A stretch of 36,833 nucleotides of DNA from Candidatus Woesebacteria bacterium (GTDB lineage: Bacteria > Patescibacteriota > Microgenomatia > UBA1400 > UBA1396). Shown here piece after piece: positions 1-7,099 of the stretch. The DNA is taken from positions 1 to 36,833 of the forward strand of contig JAJOJK010000008.1 of the NCBI GenBank assembly GCA_021208605.1, in the 5' to 3' direction. A program made the translations under genes and the position numbers. Each line of letters opens with the position of its first letter. Positions within the stretch are counted from its first letter, which is position 1. The notes beneath the pieces are model-generated. The model searched no databases. It was not told the DNA's origin and was given only the letters and a program-made list of their open reading frames with translations.

Positions 1-840
1 GTTCTCGGCGAGTGTGAAGGACTCAGTGGCAGTGTAGAGCACTTTTTCTTCATCAGGTGAGAAGTAGACATTCACCGCACTTTGGGTGGCAATTTGCTGT
101 ATTTCAGCCGGAAAGACGGCCAAACGTTCGCGGTCGCGGAGGTACATTTCTTCTTCCCATTGGCTCAGAATAGTATTGAGCTGGAAGCTAATATCTGTGA
201 GTTCATTGAGGTCGTTTAAACGAGACGGGTCGAGTAATACGGCTTTGTATGGAGAGATAAGAATAAGCTGTGAGCTATTTGGTGACCACAGCATCTGCGT
301 CTCTTCTGCTGGGAAGAGCTCAGAAACTTGCGCAATTTGGCGTGAACCACGTTGGAAAGCCAGCGGATTATCTGACAATTCATGCACGTAGTACCCATTT
401 TTGGTTTGCGCAGAAGAGGAAGCGGAGTAAAAGGCAATGCGTTGGCCATCTGGAGAAGGAGCTAAATGTTCAGCGCCAGAAAAAGTAAGCGGTGAGAGAC
501 TCGGTGCGGTGGGGAACAGTAAGGCATTGGCTTGGGTGACCAGTTCTTGTTCCACTTGCACGGTTTTGTTCCATGTAAAGTAGCCATCTTTTTGGATGCT
601 GACGGTGTATTCGCCGGGATCGAGGTAGAGGGTGTCATCGGTTGCAGTGGTGAAGCGATCGTTAATAAATACGCGCGCTCCTTTTGGGGTGGAGTTCACC
701 ACCAACAAGCCGTTCCCAGCCACCAAGCGATCGCGCGAGGGGCGGTACCCCTGGGCAAAGCGGATGGCGATGAGTGTTCCTGAAACAATCGAAACTACTG
801 CAAACAGGGTCCATAATATTCGACTACGAGCATTGGTCAT
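1..840 (-). CDS. PEGA-domain membrane-anchored protein, partial (3' end beyond window)
   Basis: The minus-strand frame from ATG at 840 stays open for 280 codons to the window edge, so the C-terminus is missing. It starts with a short basic stretch and one membrane segment (about residues 8-24, ILWTLFAVVSIVSGTLIAI). A PEGA-type repeat follows at about residues 35-75 (GLLVVNSTPKGARVFIND, then LDPGEYTVSIQKDGYF). After it come repeats such as LAPSPDGQRIAFYS and YFSPDEEKVLYTA, which resemble TolB/WD40-like propeller blades. Known PEGA-propeller proteins are membrane-tethered and extracytoplasmic; the exact function is unknown. The start is supported by a TATAAT hexamer on this strand at 852-857, 11 nt before the ATG. 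It is divergent from the MreB-like gene at 864, and the two share the 23-bp intergenic region. Confidence 0.8.
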   Translation of the reverse strand, partial: MTNARSRILWTLFAVVSIVSGTLIAIRFAQGYRPSRDRLVAGNGLLVVNSTPKGARVFINDRFTTATDDTLYLDPGEYTVSIQKDGYFTWNKTVQVEQELVTQANALLFPTAPSLSPLTFSGAEHLAPSPDGQRIAFYSASSSAQTKNGYYVHELSDNPLAFQRGSRQIAQVSELFPAEETQMLWSPNSSQLILISPYKAVLLDPSRLNDLNELTDISFQLNTILSQWEEEMYLRDRERLAVFPAEIQQIATQSAVNVYFSPDEEKVLYTATESFTLAEN

Positions 841-845
841 AAGCG

Positions 846-857
846 TATACAATTATA
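846..857. promoter_or_regulatory. overlapping divergent -10 elements
   Basis: The 23 bp between the divergent genes holds TACAAT on the plus strand (848-853, 10 nt before ATG 864) and TATAAT on the minus strand (852-857, 11 nt before ATG 840). The hexamers overlap, so the two promoters probably compete for polymerase. No clear -35 or Shine-Dalgarno is visible for either gene. Confidence 0.5.
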
Positions 858-863
858 CGTGAT

Positions 864-1646
864 ATGTTTCAAAATGTCTGGCAGTGGTGGCAATCCGATG
901 TATTCGTTGTTCCAACCGCCACAATCACGTATGTAACTGGATCGGAAGGCGCTGTATATCGGGTGCCTACTAGGATTTTAGTGGAGATGCCCTCGTATAA
1001 AATCGTCGCTTTTGGCGATGACGCGCGCGAAGTAGAGCACGCTGGTCTCGGTGAAAGTAAAGTCATCAAACCGTTTGGAGCTCTGGAAGTGTTTGACGAA
1101 GTGGGGAGTGTCGTTTTCTTGCGATCGCTTTTCCGACTGGTACTGGGTTCGCGCTTCATTTTGAAACCCCACGTTGTGGTGAGCTTGTCGGACGAAGTAT
1201 CTCCGTTTATGCAAGAAGTCTGGCAACAAGTGGCGTACTCGGCAGGCGCCCGCCAAGTGACCTCGGTGCATCCTTTGTTGGCTGTAGCCGCGGGCGCCGG
1301 CCTTCCGCACCACACCGCGCACGGATATGCCGTTGGTATTGTCGATAGCGCTGGAATTGCGTTTGGTCTGGTCGCTTTCGGACATGTGCAGTACAGTACT
1401 TGGCTAGATTGGGAAAGTATTCCTGAGGGAGACGAGTTGACTGAGCAGATTCAGGAACAGTGGCAGCGCTTTTTGTCGACCATTCCGGTAGAATTCATGA
1501 CCACAATCACTTCTGAAGGGTGTGTTTTAGCCTGGGAAGAAGCGCCAGTGAATGCCGCCCATATTTTGTCACCCGCCCTGGAAACACCCATGGTGGTGGT
1601 GCCGCGGACGGTGGAAGTACTGGGGCTCCGCAGCCTGCGCGAGTAA
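864..1646 (+). CDS. degenerate MreB-like actin-fold protein
   Basis: 260 aa, shorter than canonical MreB (~340 aa). The N-terminal part resembles MreB subdomain I: a strand pattern ending in VEMPSYKIVAFGDDAREVE, then VIKPFGALEVFDEV. A second strand-turn-strand appears at VGIVDSAGIAFGLVAFGH, where MreB has its phosphate-2 loop (DIGGGTT). The DLGTAN and adenosine (GGGA) motifs are not recognisable, so ATP binding is doubtful. It looks like a distant paralog of the gene at 19295: both have VAFG-acidic-acidic-A followed by a PF motif. It is followed after 32 nt by a WecG-type glycosyltransferase, suggesting a cell-envelope role (inference). The start is favoured by the close -10 and by the short intergenic gap. 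Confidence 0.6.
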   Translation: MFQNVWQWWQSDVFVVPTATITYVTGSEGAVYRVPTRILVEMPSYKIVAFGDDAREVEHAGLGESKVIKPFGALEVFDEVGSVVFLRSLFRLVLGSRFILKPHVVVSLSDEVSPFMQEVWQQVAYSAGARQVTSVHPLLAVAAGAGLPHHTAHGYAVGIVDSAGIAFGLVAFGHVQYSTWLDWESIPEGDELTEQIQEQWQRFLSTIPVEFMTTITSEGCVLAWEEAPVNAAHILSPALETPMVVVPRTVEVLGLRSLRE

Positions 1647-1678
1647 GACGGATTAGGAATCAGAAAAAAAGAGAGACC

Positions 1679-2497
1679 ATGACCAATCAGCACACTCAGA
1701 AAATTGCCGCACATACTGCGGAAGTATTACAGCGTATCTACACACCTGGTATGGCACAGTTTCAGCGTGATTTTTTAGACTGGGTGAACGAGAAGAAACT
1801 CGTTACCATTGCCACCCCTAATCCAGAACACATGGTGCAAAGTGCCGACGACGATGCCTTTTGGCAGGCGCTCCAGCGATTTGATGTTTTGCTGCCGGAT
1901 GGTGTTGGGTTAGTGCTGGCGAACCGTTGGTGGCGCTGGCGAGGTCGCGAGCATAATTTACCTACAAAAATGCACCGTATTTCTGGCCGAGAAGCGGTGG
2001 AGTGGTGGTTGCGTCACCTCGAACAACTGCCAGAAAACCAAAAGCACAAAACACTGTTGCTAGGTGCTGGAACTGGTATCGCCGAGCAACTGGCGCGCAC
2101 AGTAGATGAGACCTCAAATTGGTGTCTTGGTTTGGAAGGGTACACCAAAATATCCGATCTTTTTGCCTCGCAACCATCTGAAAAAACGCAGCAAGAACAT
2201 GCGTTTGTTATGGACCTTATTCAGCAAGAAAAACCAAAAGTAGTTTTTGTGGCTTTTGGCGCGCCGCACCAAGAACGCTGGATTCAAACGTATCGCCAAG
2301 AGCTCGAAAAGAGCGGCGTAAAAGTAGCCATGGTGTGTGGCGGTGCATTTGATTATTTGGTGGGAGAGGCCAAAATGGCACCCGCTTGGATTGCGAGCCT
2401 CGGATTTGAGTGGCTCTGGCGACTCATTCTGCAACCATGGCGCTGGCGGCGGCAGCTGCGGTTGGTGGCATTTTTGCGAGGAATTTTATGGGGATAA
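1679..2497 (+). CDS. WecG/TagA/CpsF family glycosyltransferase
   Basis: 272 aa, normal for the family (~240-270 aa). These enzymes transfer N-acetylmannosaminuronate or N-acetylmannosamine from a UDP-sugar to a lipid-linked acceptor in wall teichoic acid, enterobacterial common antigen or capsule synthesis, at the inner face of the membrane. Family motifs are clear: TPNPEHMV near residue 50, LLPDGVGLVLA near 70-80, VVFVAFGAPHQERW near 192-205, and C-terminal GGAFDYLVGEAKMAPAWI followed by FEWLWRLILQPWRWRR. The start at 1679 is preferred over longer frames because homology starts soon after it and the previous gene ends at 1646; the Shine-Dalgarno is weak (GAGAG). It overlaps the next gene by 10 nt, indicating translational coupling. 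The sugar specificity cannot be read from sequence. Confidence 0.9.
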   Translation: MTNQHTQKIAAHTAEVLQRIYTPGMAQFQRDFLDWVNEKKLVTIATPNPEHMVQSADDDAFWQALQRFDVLLPDGVGLVLANRWWRWRGREHNLPTKMHRISGREAVEWWLRHLEQLPENQKHKTLLLGAGTGIAEQLARTVDETSNWCLGLEGYTKISDLFASQPSEKTQQEHAFVMDLIQQEKPKVVFVAFGAPHQERWIQTYRQELEKSGVKVAMVCGGAFDYLVGEAKMAPAWIASLGFEWLWRLILQPWRWRRQLRLVAFLRGILWG

Positions 2498-3567
2498 ATA
2501 AAAGAATTATTGCTCTGGATGTAACCCGTATAACGGCGCTTTTCGGTGTTATTCTTTTACATACATTGCTTGATTTTACTCTCCGAGCTGACTTTTTTAG
2601 AACTCCTGTATGGTTTCTATTGGAACCAATAATTGTTCTTTCCCGAACCGGAGTACTCCTATTTTTTTTCATCAGCGGATATTTGGTGGTGGAGAAAAAT
2701 CGCTCACTCGGTGATAATTGGCGAAAATTAATCCGGCGTATTGGTATCCCATTACTCACTTTTCAAATACTATTATTGATATATAGATATTTCGCCTTCT
2801 CAACTACAAATTTGCACACTTTCTTTCTACGCGAGGTTCTTAGAATGACAACATTTTTGAATTCTCATCTTTGGTTCTTGGAAGTATTGTTTGTTTTGTA
2901 TCTTTTTAATCCAGTTTGGCAACTTATATTTGCGCCACGAAATAAACGACTTGCCCAGTATATAACTGGGATTGCTTTTCTTTTTTCTCTTGTTACTACT
3001 GCGGTAAGCACTTTCCTTTCGTTTGACGCATTTACAGTTTTTACGGCATGGACAGGATTTGTGTGGATATATCTCTACGGCGCATTGGTAAAAAGAAAAT
3101 GGGCTCCTCAGGTTCGTTTGCCAGTATGGGCAGGAGTGCTGTTTTTTTCTGTGTGTATGGGAATACTCGGTGATTACGTTGGTAGATTGAGTATGGCTCA
3201 TGGAGTTATCAGCAATTTTTCAATCTATACAATGAATTATTTGAGCTTGAATGGAGCATTCGCTGCTTTAGCAATTTTTCACATTCTACTGAAGGTAGAG
3301 TATAAAAAGTATCTCCAGGTGCTTCCTCAGAAAATAGGATATCGTATACTCGAAAAAATGGCTGAACTTTCTTTTGGCATATATCTTATCCATCCGTTTG
3401 TCATTGGGTTACTCACTGATGGGATTGGTTTCCGTTTTGATAATTCCGAAATGAATCTGTACTTATACATTTTGATATTTGTATCCGCTGTTTTGGGAAC
3501 GAGCATTCTCCTAACGATGGGTATAAAAAGACTACCTATTTTGAAGCAAAGTATTGGATTTTGGTAG
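2488..3567 (+). CDS. acyltransferase 3 family integral membrane protein
   Basis: About 359 aa with roughly ten hydrophobic helices. The N-terminal helix has RITALFGVILLHTLL, with the family's conserved His in the first membrane segment, and the second has TGVLLFFFISGYLVVEKN; LWFLEVLFVLYLF follows. Members O-acylate extracytoplasmic glycans or lipids using cytoplasmic acyl-CoA. The start at 2488 overlaps the end of the glycosyltransferase gene by 10 nt and has AGGA about 7 nt upstream, so the two are coupled and likely modify the same glycan. The coding sequence is visibly more AT-rich than its neighbours, with many T-runs and ATA/TTA codons, consistent with horizontal acquisition of this last gene. 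Substrate unknown. Confidence 0.85.
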   Translation: MGINKRIIALDVTRITALFGVILLHTLLDFTLRADFFRTPVWFLLEPIIVLSRTGVLLFFFISGYLVVEKNRSLGDNWRKLIRRIGIPLLTFQILLLIYRYFAFSTTNLHTFFLREVLRMTTFLNSHLWFLEVLFVLYLFNPVWQLIFAPRNKRLAQYITGIAFLFSLVTTAVSTFLSFDAFTVFTAWTGFVWIYLYGALVKRKWAPQVRLPVWAGVLFFSVCMGILGDYVGRLSMAHGVISNFSIYTMNYLSLNGAFAALAIFHILLKVEYKKYLQVLPQKIGYRILEKMAELSFGIYLIHPFVIGLLTDGIGFRFDNSEMNLYLYILIFVSAVLGTSILLTMGIKRLPILKQSIGFW

Positions 3568-3578
3568 AGAAATGGCAA

Positions 3579-3842
3579 TTACTCTTCATTCACATCAATT
3601 CCCAACAACCACAACACCGCTTCCTTGCGATAGCGACGGTCGCCGCGAGAGTTAATGCGAATCGCGGGCAGTTTGCCGCGTTTGCCCCAGCGTTTGACGG
3701 TGAGGGGAGAGACGCGCAGGAGTTCGGCTACTTCGCGGACAGTCAGCAGATCGGGCAAATTGTCCAGACTGACGTCTTTCTCGTTTTTTTGTGCGGAAGC
3801 ATTCGTGTTTCCTGTTGATCCGGTATCGGACTGCGCGGCCAT
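3579..3842 (-). CDS. small helix-turn-helix (excisionase/MerR-like) DNA-binding protein
   Basis: 87 aa. The first ~30 residues are low-complexity and polar. A winged HTH of the HTH_17/excisionase type follows: LPDLLTVREVAELLRVSPLTVKRW, then GKRGKLPAIRINSRGDRRYRKEAVLWLL. The start at 3842 (MAAQSD) has a good Shine-Dalgarno (AAAGGAG) and a plausible promoter upstream; the longer frame starting at 3884 lacks both. Such proteins are transcription regulators or recombination directionality factors; no integrase is present, so a regulator is more likely. Upstream lie three near-identical GGTWACC palindromes and a nested inverted repeat (3934-4017), which could be its operators. It converges on the acyltransferase with an 11-bp gap. 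Confidence 0.85.
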   Translation of the reverse strand: MAAQSDTGSTGNTNASAQKNEKDVSLDNLPDLLTVREVAELLRVSPLTVKRWGKRGKLPAIRINSRGDRRYRKEAVLWLLGIDVNEE

Positions 3843-3882
3843 GGGGGATTCTCCTTTGGGTTGTTTCTGTATCAGTCTGTAC

Positions 3883-3917
3883 AAAAGAATAGCAGAGAGA
3901 TTAAAAGGGAGTCAATG
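3883..3917 (-). promoter_or_regulatory. sigma70-type promoter of the HTH gene
   Basis: On the minus strand TTGACT is followed after 18 nt by TATTCT. This gives a leader of about 40 nt with AAAGGAG before ATG 3842. It is one of the few promoters here with a recognisable -35 box. Confidence 0.55.
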
Positions 3918-3933
3918 GGGAGGGAGTCCTTGT

Positions 3934-4017
3934 AAGGTTACCTTTCAATTTAATTACCTCAAGAAGGGGAGACTTAAGGTAACCTTTCTTGAGGTGGTTA
4001 TCAATTAGGGTAACCTT
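3934..4017. repeat. nested inverted-repeat element, copy 1
   Basis: The outer arms are AAGGTTACC (3934-3942) and GGTAACCTT (4009-4017), exact complements. The inner arms are CCTCAAGAAGGG (3957-3968) and CCTTTCTTGAGG (3983-3994), 12 pairs with one G-T. A second copy with the same layout, conserved inner arms and loop but different outer arms lies at 14630-14711. The inner loop also contains AAGGTAACCTT (3976-3986), an exact complement of 3934-3944, so an alternative fold exists. It lies between the rplL terminator and the HTH promoter. Function unknown. Confidence 0.75.
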
Positions 4018-4034
4018 CGAAAGCAAAAGGGTAC

Positions 4035-4058
4035 AAAAAAGGCCGCAACCGCGGCCTT
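4035..4058 (-). terminator. rho-independent terminator of rplJ-rplL
   Basis: On the minus strand the hairpin AAGGCCGC-GGTT-GCGGCCTT is followed by a T-run ending in TTTTTTG. It lies 23 nt downstream of the rplL stop. Confidence 0.9.
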
Positions 4059-4080
4059 CCTTGTTGTGTGTTGTAAAGTC

Positions 4081-4479
4081 TTACTTGAGTTCGACTTCGG
4101 CGCCAGCTTCTTCGAGAGCAGCTTTGGCTTTTTCGGCGGTTTCCTTGTCGGCACCTTCGAGAAGGGTGACAGGAGCGTCTTCGACCAATTTCTTGGCTTC
4201 AGCCAAACCGAGGTCAGATTTGATACCGCGAACGGCTTTAATAGCAGCAATTTTGTTGCTACCACCAGATTTCAAGACAACGTCAAATTCGTCTTTCTCT
4301 TCAGCAGCTTCAGCACCACCAGCAGCAGGCATCATGCCAGCAGCCATGACTGGAGCGGCGGAAACACCGAATTCGTCTTCCAAAGCGGAAACGAGTTCAG
4401 ACACTTCCATGAGAGAGAGTTCTTTAACGGCGTCCACGATTTTCTGGACTTTTTCAGACAATGTTTTTTCGTCTGCCAT
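4081..4479 (-). CDS. rplL: 50S ribosomal protein bL12 (L7/L12)
   Basis: 132 aa, typical length ~120-130. The N-terminal dimerisation helix region ([25 protein letters not shown]) is followed by an Ala/Gly-rich hinge ([15 protein letters not shown]). The C-terminal factor-binding domain has [33 protein letters not shown] and [13 protein letters not shown]. The protein forms the ribosomal stalk on uL10 and recruits translation GTPases. The start has AAGGAG 5 nt upstream. It lies downstream of rplJ in the usual order, separated by 147 nt that contain a conserved hairpin (4494-4550) also found before nusG. It ends with a strong terminator; rpoB, the common next gene, is absent from the window. 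Confidence 0.97.
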   Translation of the reverse strand: MADEKTLSEKVQKIVDAVKELSLMEVSELVSALEDEFGVSAAPVMAAGMMPAAGGAEAAEEKDEFDVVLKSGGSNKIAAIKAVRGIKSDLGLAEAKKLVEDAPVTLLEGADKETAEKAKAALEEAGAEVELK

Positions 4480-4493
4480 GTTTTCTCCTTATT

Positions 4494-4550
4494 TATCCAA
4501 AAGGACCATCTTTCAACGTGTAACCCGCAGGGAAGGATGGTCCTTTTCCG
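4494..4550 (-). ncRNA. conserved cis RNA hairpin upstream of rplL (copy A)
   Basis: A 12-bp stem (4499-4510 with 4536-4547) encloses a 25-nt loop (4511-4535). The same loop, differing only in 3 nt, occurs before nusG at 10970-10994, while the stems differ by compensatory changes. In the mRNA sense the loop contains CCC-NNN-GGG followed by TTACACGTTGAAAG. It ends 15 nt before the rplL start, close to the AAGGAG, so it could control translation or processing between rplJ and rplL. Confidence 0.7.
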
Positions 4551-4626
4551 TATTGGGTGTGTTGAAATATTTTCTTTTGAATTGTTTTCTTTTATCTCCT
4601 GTTAGGATTCTTTTTTATTTGCTGAT

Positions 4627-5142
4627 TTATTCAGCTTTCTTTTTGTCGGCAATAGCGTTTAGTGCGTAGACCAAGTTACGAGGACCGGCTTCGAGAACGT
4701 TACGCAAACCGTAGGCTGGGCCTTGCAGTTGGCGCAGCAACATACCAACGAGTTCTGGCTTGCTTGGCATGCTGGCGAGTTTCTCGACTTCGGCAGTGGT
4801 AATAACTTTTTCTTCAAAGTAGCCACCGCGAATTTCTGGTAAACCTTTTTCAGCGATGAAATCTTTCAAAGCTTTGAAGGCGGACACAGCGTCGTCATAA
4901 GAGAAGAGGGTTAAGAGCTGCTCTTGGAGCATTTCACCCAGGCCTTCTGGACGGTTCAAAGCAACGTCAACCAAACGGTTACGAGCAATAATAACTTCAC
5001 CACCAGCTTCTTTGATTTTGGCGCGGAGTTCGTTCTGTGTTTTTACGTCCATGCCAGAATATTTGGCAAAGGCGATAGATTTAGCGCGACCGGCCTTGTC
5101 TTGCAGATCAGCGACAACAGTGACTTTTTTCTGACTTGGCAT
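4627..5142 (-). CDS. rplJ: 50S ribosomal protein uL10
   Basis: 171 aa, typical length ~165-175. Recognisable blocks are KVTVVADLQDKAGRAKSIAFAKYSG, LRAKIKEAGGEVIIARNRLVDVAL, LFSYDDAVSAFKALKDF and LPEIRGGYFEEKVIT, then ASMPSKPELVGMLLRQLQGPAYGL. uL10 anchors bL12 dimers to 23S rRNA and represses its own operon. The start at 5142 (MPSQKK) has GGAG 6 nt upstream; the four-residue longer form would need a TTG start. The 5' leader folds like an L10 leader (5155-5285), so autogenous control is likely. Confidence 0.96.
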   Translation of the reverse strand: MPSQKKVTVVADLQDKAGRAKSIAFAKYSGMDVKTQNELRAKIKEAGGEVIIARNRLVDVALNRPEGLGEMLQEQLLTLFSYDDAVSAFKALKDFIAEKGLPEIRGGYFEEKVITTAEVEKLASMPSKPELVGMLLRQLQGPAYGLRNVLEAGPRNLVYALNAIADKKKAE

Positions 5143-5154
5143 TGTATTCTCCAA

Positions 5155-5285
5155 TTTCTTATTCTTCGTTACAGAGTGGAATCAAGATAAGCAGGGAAAT
5201 CGAGGAAAGAAACTGACCGCGCGGGGTCAAAAAACAAAATATGTGTTTCCTCGGCACGATTCCGGTGCTGTCTCTGGATTCAAGA
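5155..5285 (-). promoter_or_regulatory. L10 leader (autoregulatory rplJ 5' UTR)
   Basis: The minus-strand leader contains CAGAG (5272-5276) pairing with CTCTG (5172-5176), CGAGGAAA (5246-5253) pairing with TTTCCTCG (5201-5208), and a TGACC/GGTCA hairpin (5214-5229). This nested layout upstream of rplJ, with a CAGAGACAG segment and a CCCTGCTTATCTTG segment, fits the known L10 leader class bound by the L10-L12 complex. The boundaries are approximate. Confidence 0.7.
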
Positions 5286-5290
5286 GATTT

Positions 5291-5296
5291 AGTATA
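5291..5296 (-). promoter_or_regulatory. -10 of the rplJ-rplL promoter
   Basis: TATACT on the minus strand, with TTGGTT 16 nt upstream as a weak -35. Transcription from here would produce the L10 leader. Confidence 0.55.
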
Positions 5297-5332
5297 TCAC
5301 AGTTTGAAAAAAAACCAACTCGGATTCTTTGG

Positions 5333-5666
5333 TTATGCAGCGGAACTAGCTTGAATACGCCGAGTTAGATAGGAATCAATATCTATTTTCTTGAAATTGT
5401 AGTGACCCTTCCACCAGCTATCTCCATATAATTTATTCAGCGTGTAATCGATAGATCTATACTCGTTTTTTAATTGATCATCATCATGAGATCGATCATT
5501 ATCATCTTTATTAGTAACATACCGAAAAAGCATACTGATTTCTTGAAAATTCAATGTTGAAAATTTTCGGCAAATAGTTGGTATAATTCTGTGACTGATT
5601 TTCTCGAAAGAGAGGTATTTTTTTTAATTCTTCTATAAGCGGATTGAAATCTGTTTCTGGAGGCAT
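5333..5666 (-). pseudogene. small hypothetical protein, probably frameshifted
   Basis: From ATG 5666 (Shine-Dalgarno AAAGGGA, TACAAT further upstream) the frame reads MPPETDFNPLIEELKKIP and ends after about 50 codons. A second frame continues to a stop at 5333 with FQEISMLFRYVTNK and LYGDSWWKGHYNFKK. Deleting one T in the minus-strand TTTT (plus 5546-5549) joins them into one ~110-aa protein, and the 334-nt span equals whole codons plus one base. The protein is not recognised. The region is AT-rich compared with the ribosomal genes around it. It is either a frameshifted orphan or two unrelated short frames. No gene is seen from 5667 to 5722. Confidence 0.45.
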
Positions 5667-5722
5667 TTTTTCCCTTTCTGCATGTATTGTTATTGTACCG
5701 CAAGTGAAATAATTAGAAATAG

Positions 5723-6127
5723 TTATTCCGCTTCCAAAAAACGATAGTACGCGTCAATATGGTGGCGATAGGTTTTGAGCTCCTCGGGAGGGAAGCCTCT
5801 CAGTCGTGCTTCTTTTTCGAAAGCAGCGATGAGGATTGTTTTGGGGGGAGTCATGAGTTGGCGAAGTTTGTGTTCTGAGTGGGGCAGCAGAGAAGAATGG
5901 TGCAAGATTTGCTCTAAGCGGTTGGCTTCCAGGCTGGCTTCCACCGCTCGGCGTAGGGTGTTGAGGGAATCGTAATTTTCGGCTGGATCAGAAGAGACCT
6001 GCAGAGAATCCACCTGAGTCTTCAACCGATCCTGTTTGCCTTGGGTAGCGTTCAATTTTGAAAGGAGAAATTTCCGGATTTTCTGGGATGACTGCTTGTG
6101 GCTGTCGTCTAGAATTCGAATTGGCAT
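5723..6127 (-). CDS. hypothetical all-helical protein
   Basis: 134 aa, not recognised. It has no signal peptide and no membrane segment. The sequence is charged and helical, with heptad-like stretches (QDRLKTQVDSLQV; NTLRRAVEASLEANRLEQIL) and a C-terminal TYRHHIDAYYRFLEAE. A TATACT (6140-6145) sits 12 nt before the start, implying a very short or absent leader. It is one of three minus-strand orphans (5333-7099) inserted between rplA and rplJ. It is probably cytoplasmic; no function can be assigned. Confidence 0.65.
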   Translation of the reverse strand: MPIRILDDSHKQSSQKIRKFLLSKLNATQGKQDRLKTQVDSLQVSSDPAENYDSLNTLRRAVEASLEANRLEQILHHSSLLPHSEHKLRQLMTPPKTILIAAFEKEARLRGFPPEELKTYRHHIDAYYRFLEAE

Positions 6128-6187
6128 TGTTCAGTGCTTAGTATAGCACAGGGCAGTGGAGCAGTGGGTGAGCTGAAGATCGCTTTG

Positions 6188-7099
6188 TTATCTATAGTAG
6201 GAGGAGTATTTGTAAGTGTGTTGGTACGAAACCGTGGCAGCCTTGGGGAACTGCATGGGAGATTCTTCTATAAGCAGTATACACTTGGAAACCATTTCCA
6301 AGGCTTGGCGGTAGTCATTAAGAGGAGCTTTGTAGTTGTTTACCACCCAATCTTCAGCAGAGTTAGCTTTCCAGTCTATATTGTTTCGCAAACCGTTCTG
6401 AACTGTTTTAAGCGTTCTGATCAACGGAAGAATATGTGTTTTCTCGTACTTTGGAAAGTCGTAAAAAGAAACCGCTGAAGCCGCTTGGATATGCGCTCGG
6501 ATTTGCTCCATAATCAACAGGGTGAGCTGCACCGCAGTTGGAGCGGCTGGAATAGACTCCCAATCCTCTGGTTTGAGGAACCACGAAAGCATTCCCGGAT
6601 TCGCGGCGGCGTAGGCCTCACCATTAACCCAAGGATAGGGAGTTCGGAGTGGTTGCATGCATCTTGTCCTGCGGTAGTAAAGAGTATGAATACCATCGCT
6701 GAATTGTGGCGTAGGCGTATACAGCATCATCGCGCTAAAGCTGGCGACTGCCCGAGTGAGTGGATGATCGGTGATTTGGTTATTGGAGTCTCTGGAGTTG
6801 CTGTAGTTGCTGATTTGCCAGAGGAAACATTTGTTATAGAGTTCCTGTAATGTCTCTTCGAGAAAGACTATCATCTGTTTTTTTTCTTTGTTGTCTCCCA
6901 GCCGAATGGGAACTTTTTCCAACACTTTTTCGACAATTTGCGTGAACAGTTGTTCGGCCTGTGGTAAAAATTCTTGTTCAGAAGGTTCCAGTTTTTTAAC
7001 CTGCTCAGAGATGTCAGCAATCTCTGCTGGCGGTTCGTAGACTTCCACTGGTGGAAGGGAAGCGATTTCAGTTTGTTTTTTTCTTCTAAAAGGCCACAT
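6188..7099 (-). CDS. hypothetical helical protein with basic N-terminus
   Basis: 303 aa when started at 7099 (MWPFRRKKQTE). A longer frame opens at 7165, but that start would lie beyond the terminator hairpin at 7123-7152; TATACT at 7106-7111 is exactly 6 nt before ATG 7099, the leaderless spacing seen throughout this window. After a Pro/Glu-rich segment (VEVYEPPAEIADISEQ) the rest is predicted helical with aromatic patches (HTLYYRRTRCMQPL; PGMLSWFLKPEDWESI). There is no signal peptide or clear membrane helix. Family unknown. It is part of the orphan insertion between rplA and rplJ. Confidence 0.7.
   Translation of the reverse strand: MWPFRRKKQTEIASLPPVEVYEPPAEIADISEQVKKLEPSEQEFLPQAEQLFTQIVEKVLEKVPIRLGDNKEKKQMIVFLEETLQELYNKCFLWQISNYSNSRDSNNQITDHPLTRAVASFSAMMLYTPTPQFSDGIHTLYYRRTRCMQPLRTPYPWVNGEAYAAANPGMLSWFLKPEDWESIPAAPTAVQLTLLIMEQIRAHIQAASAVSFYDFPKYEKTHILPLIRTLKTVQNGLRNNIDWKANSAEDWVVNNYKAPLNDYRQALEMVSKCILLIEESPMQFPKAATVSYQHTYKYSSYYR

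Noticed and set aside
3934-4017. Integron attC site
   Set aside because: The arms are palindromic, but the GTTRRRY/RYYYAAC core boxes and a nearby integrase are missing.
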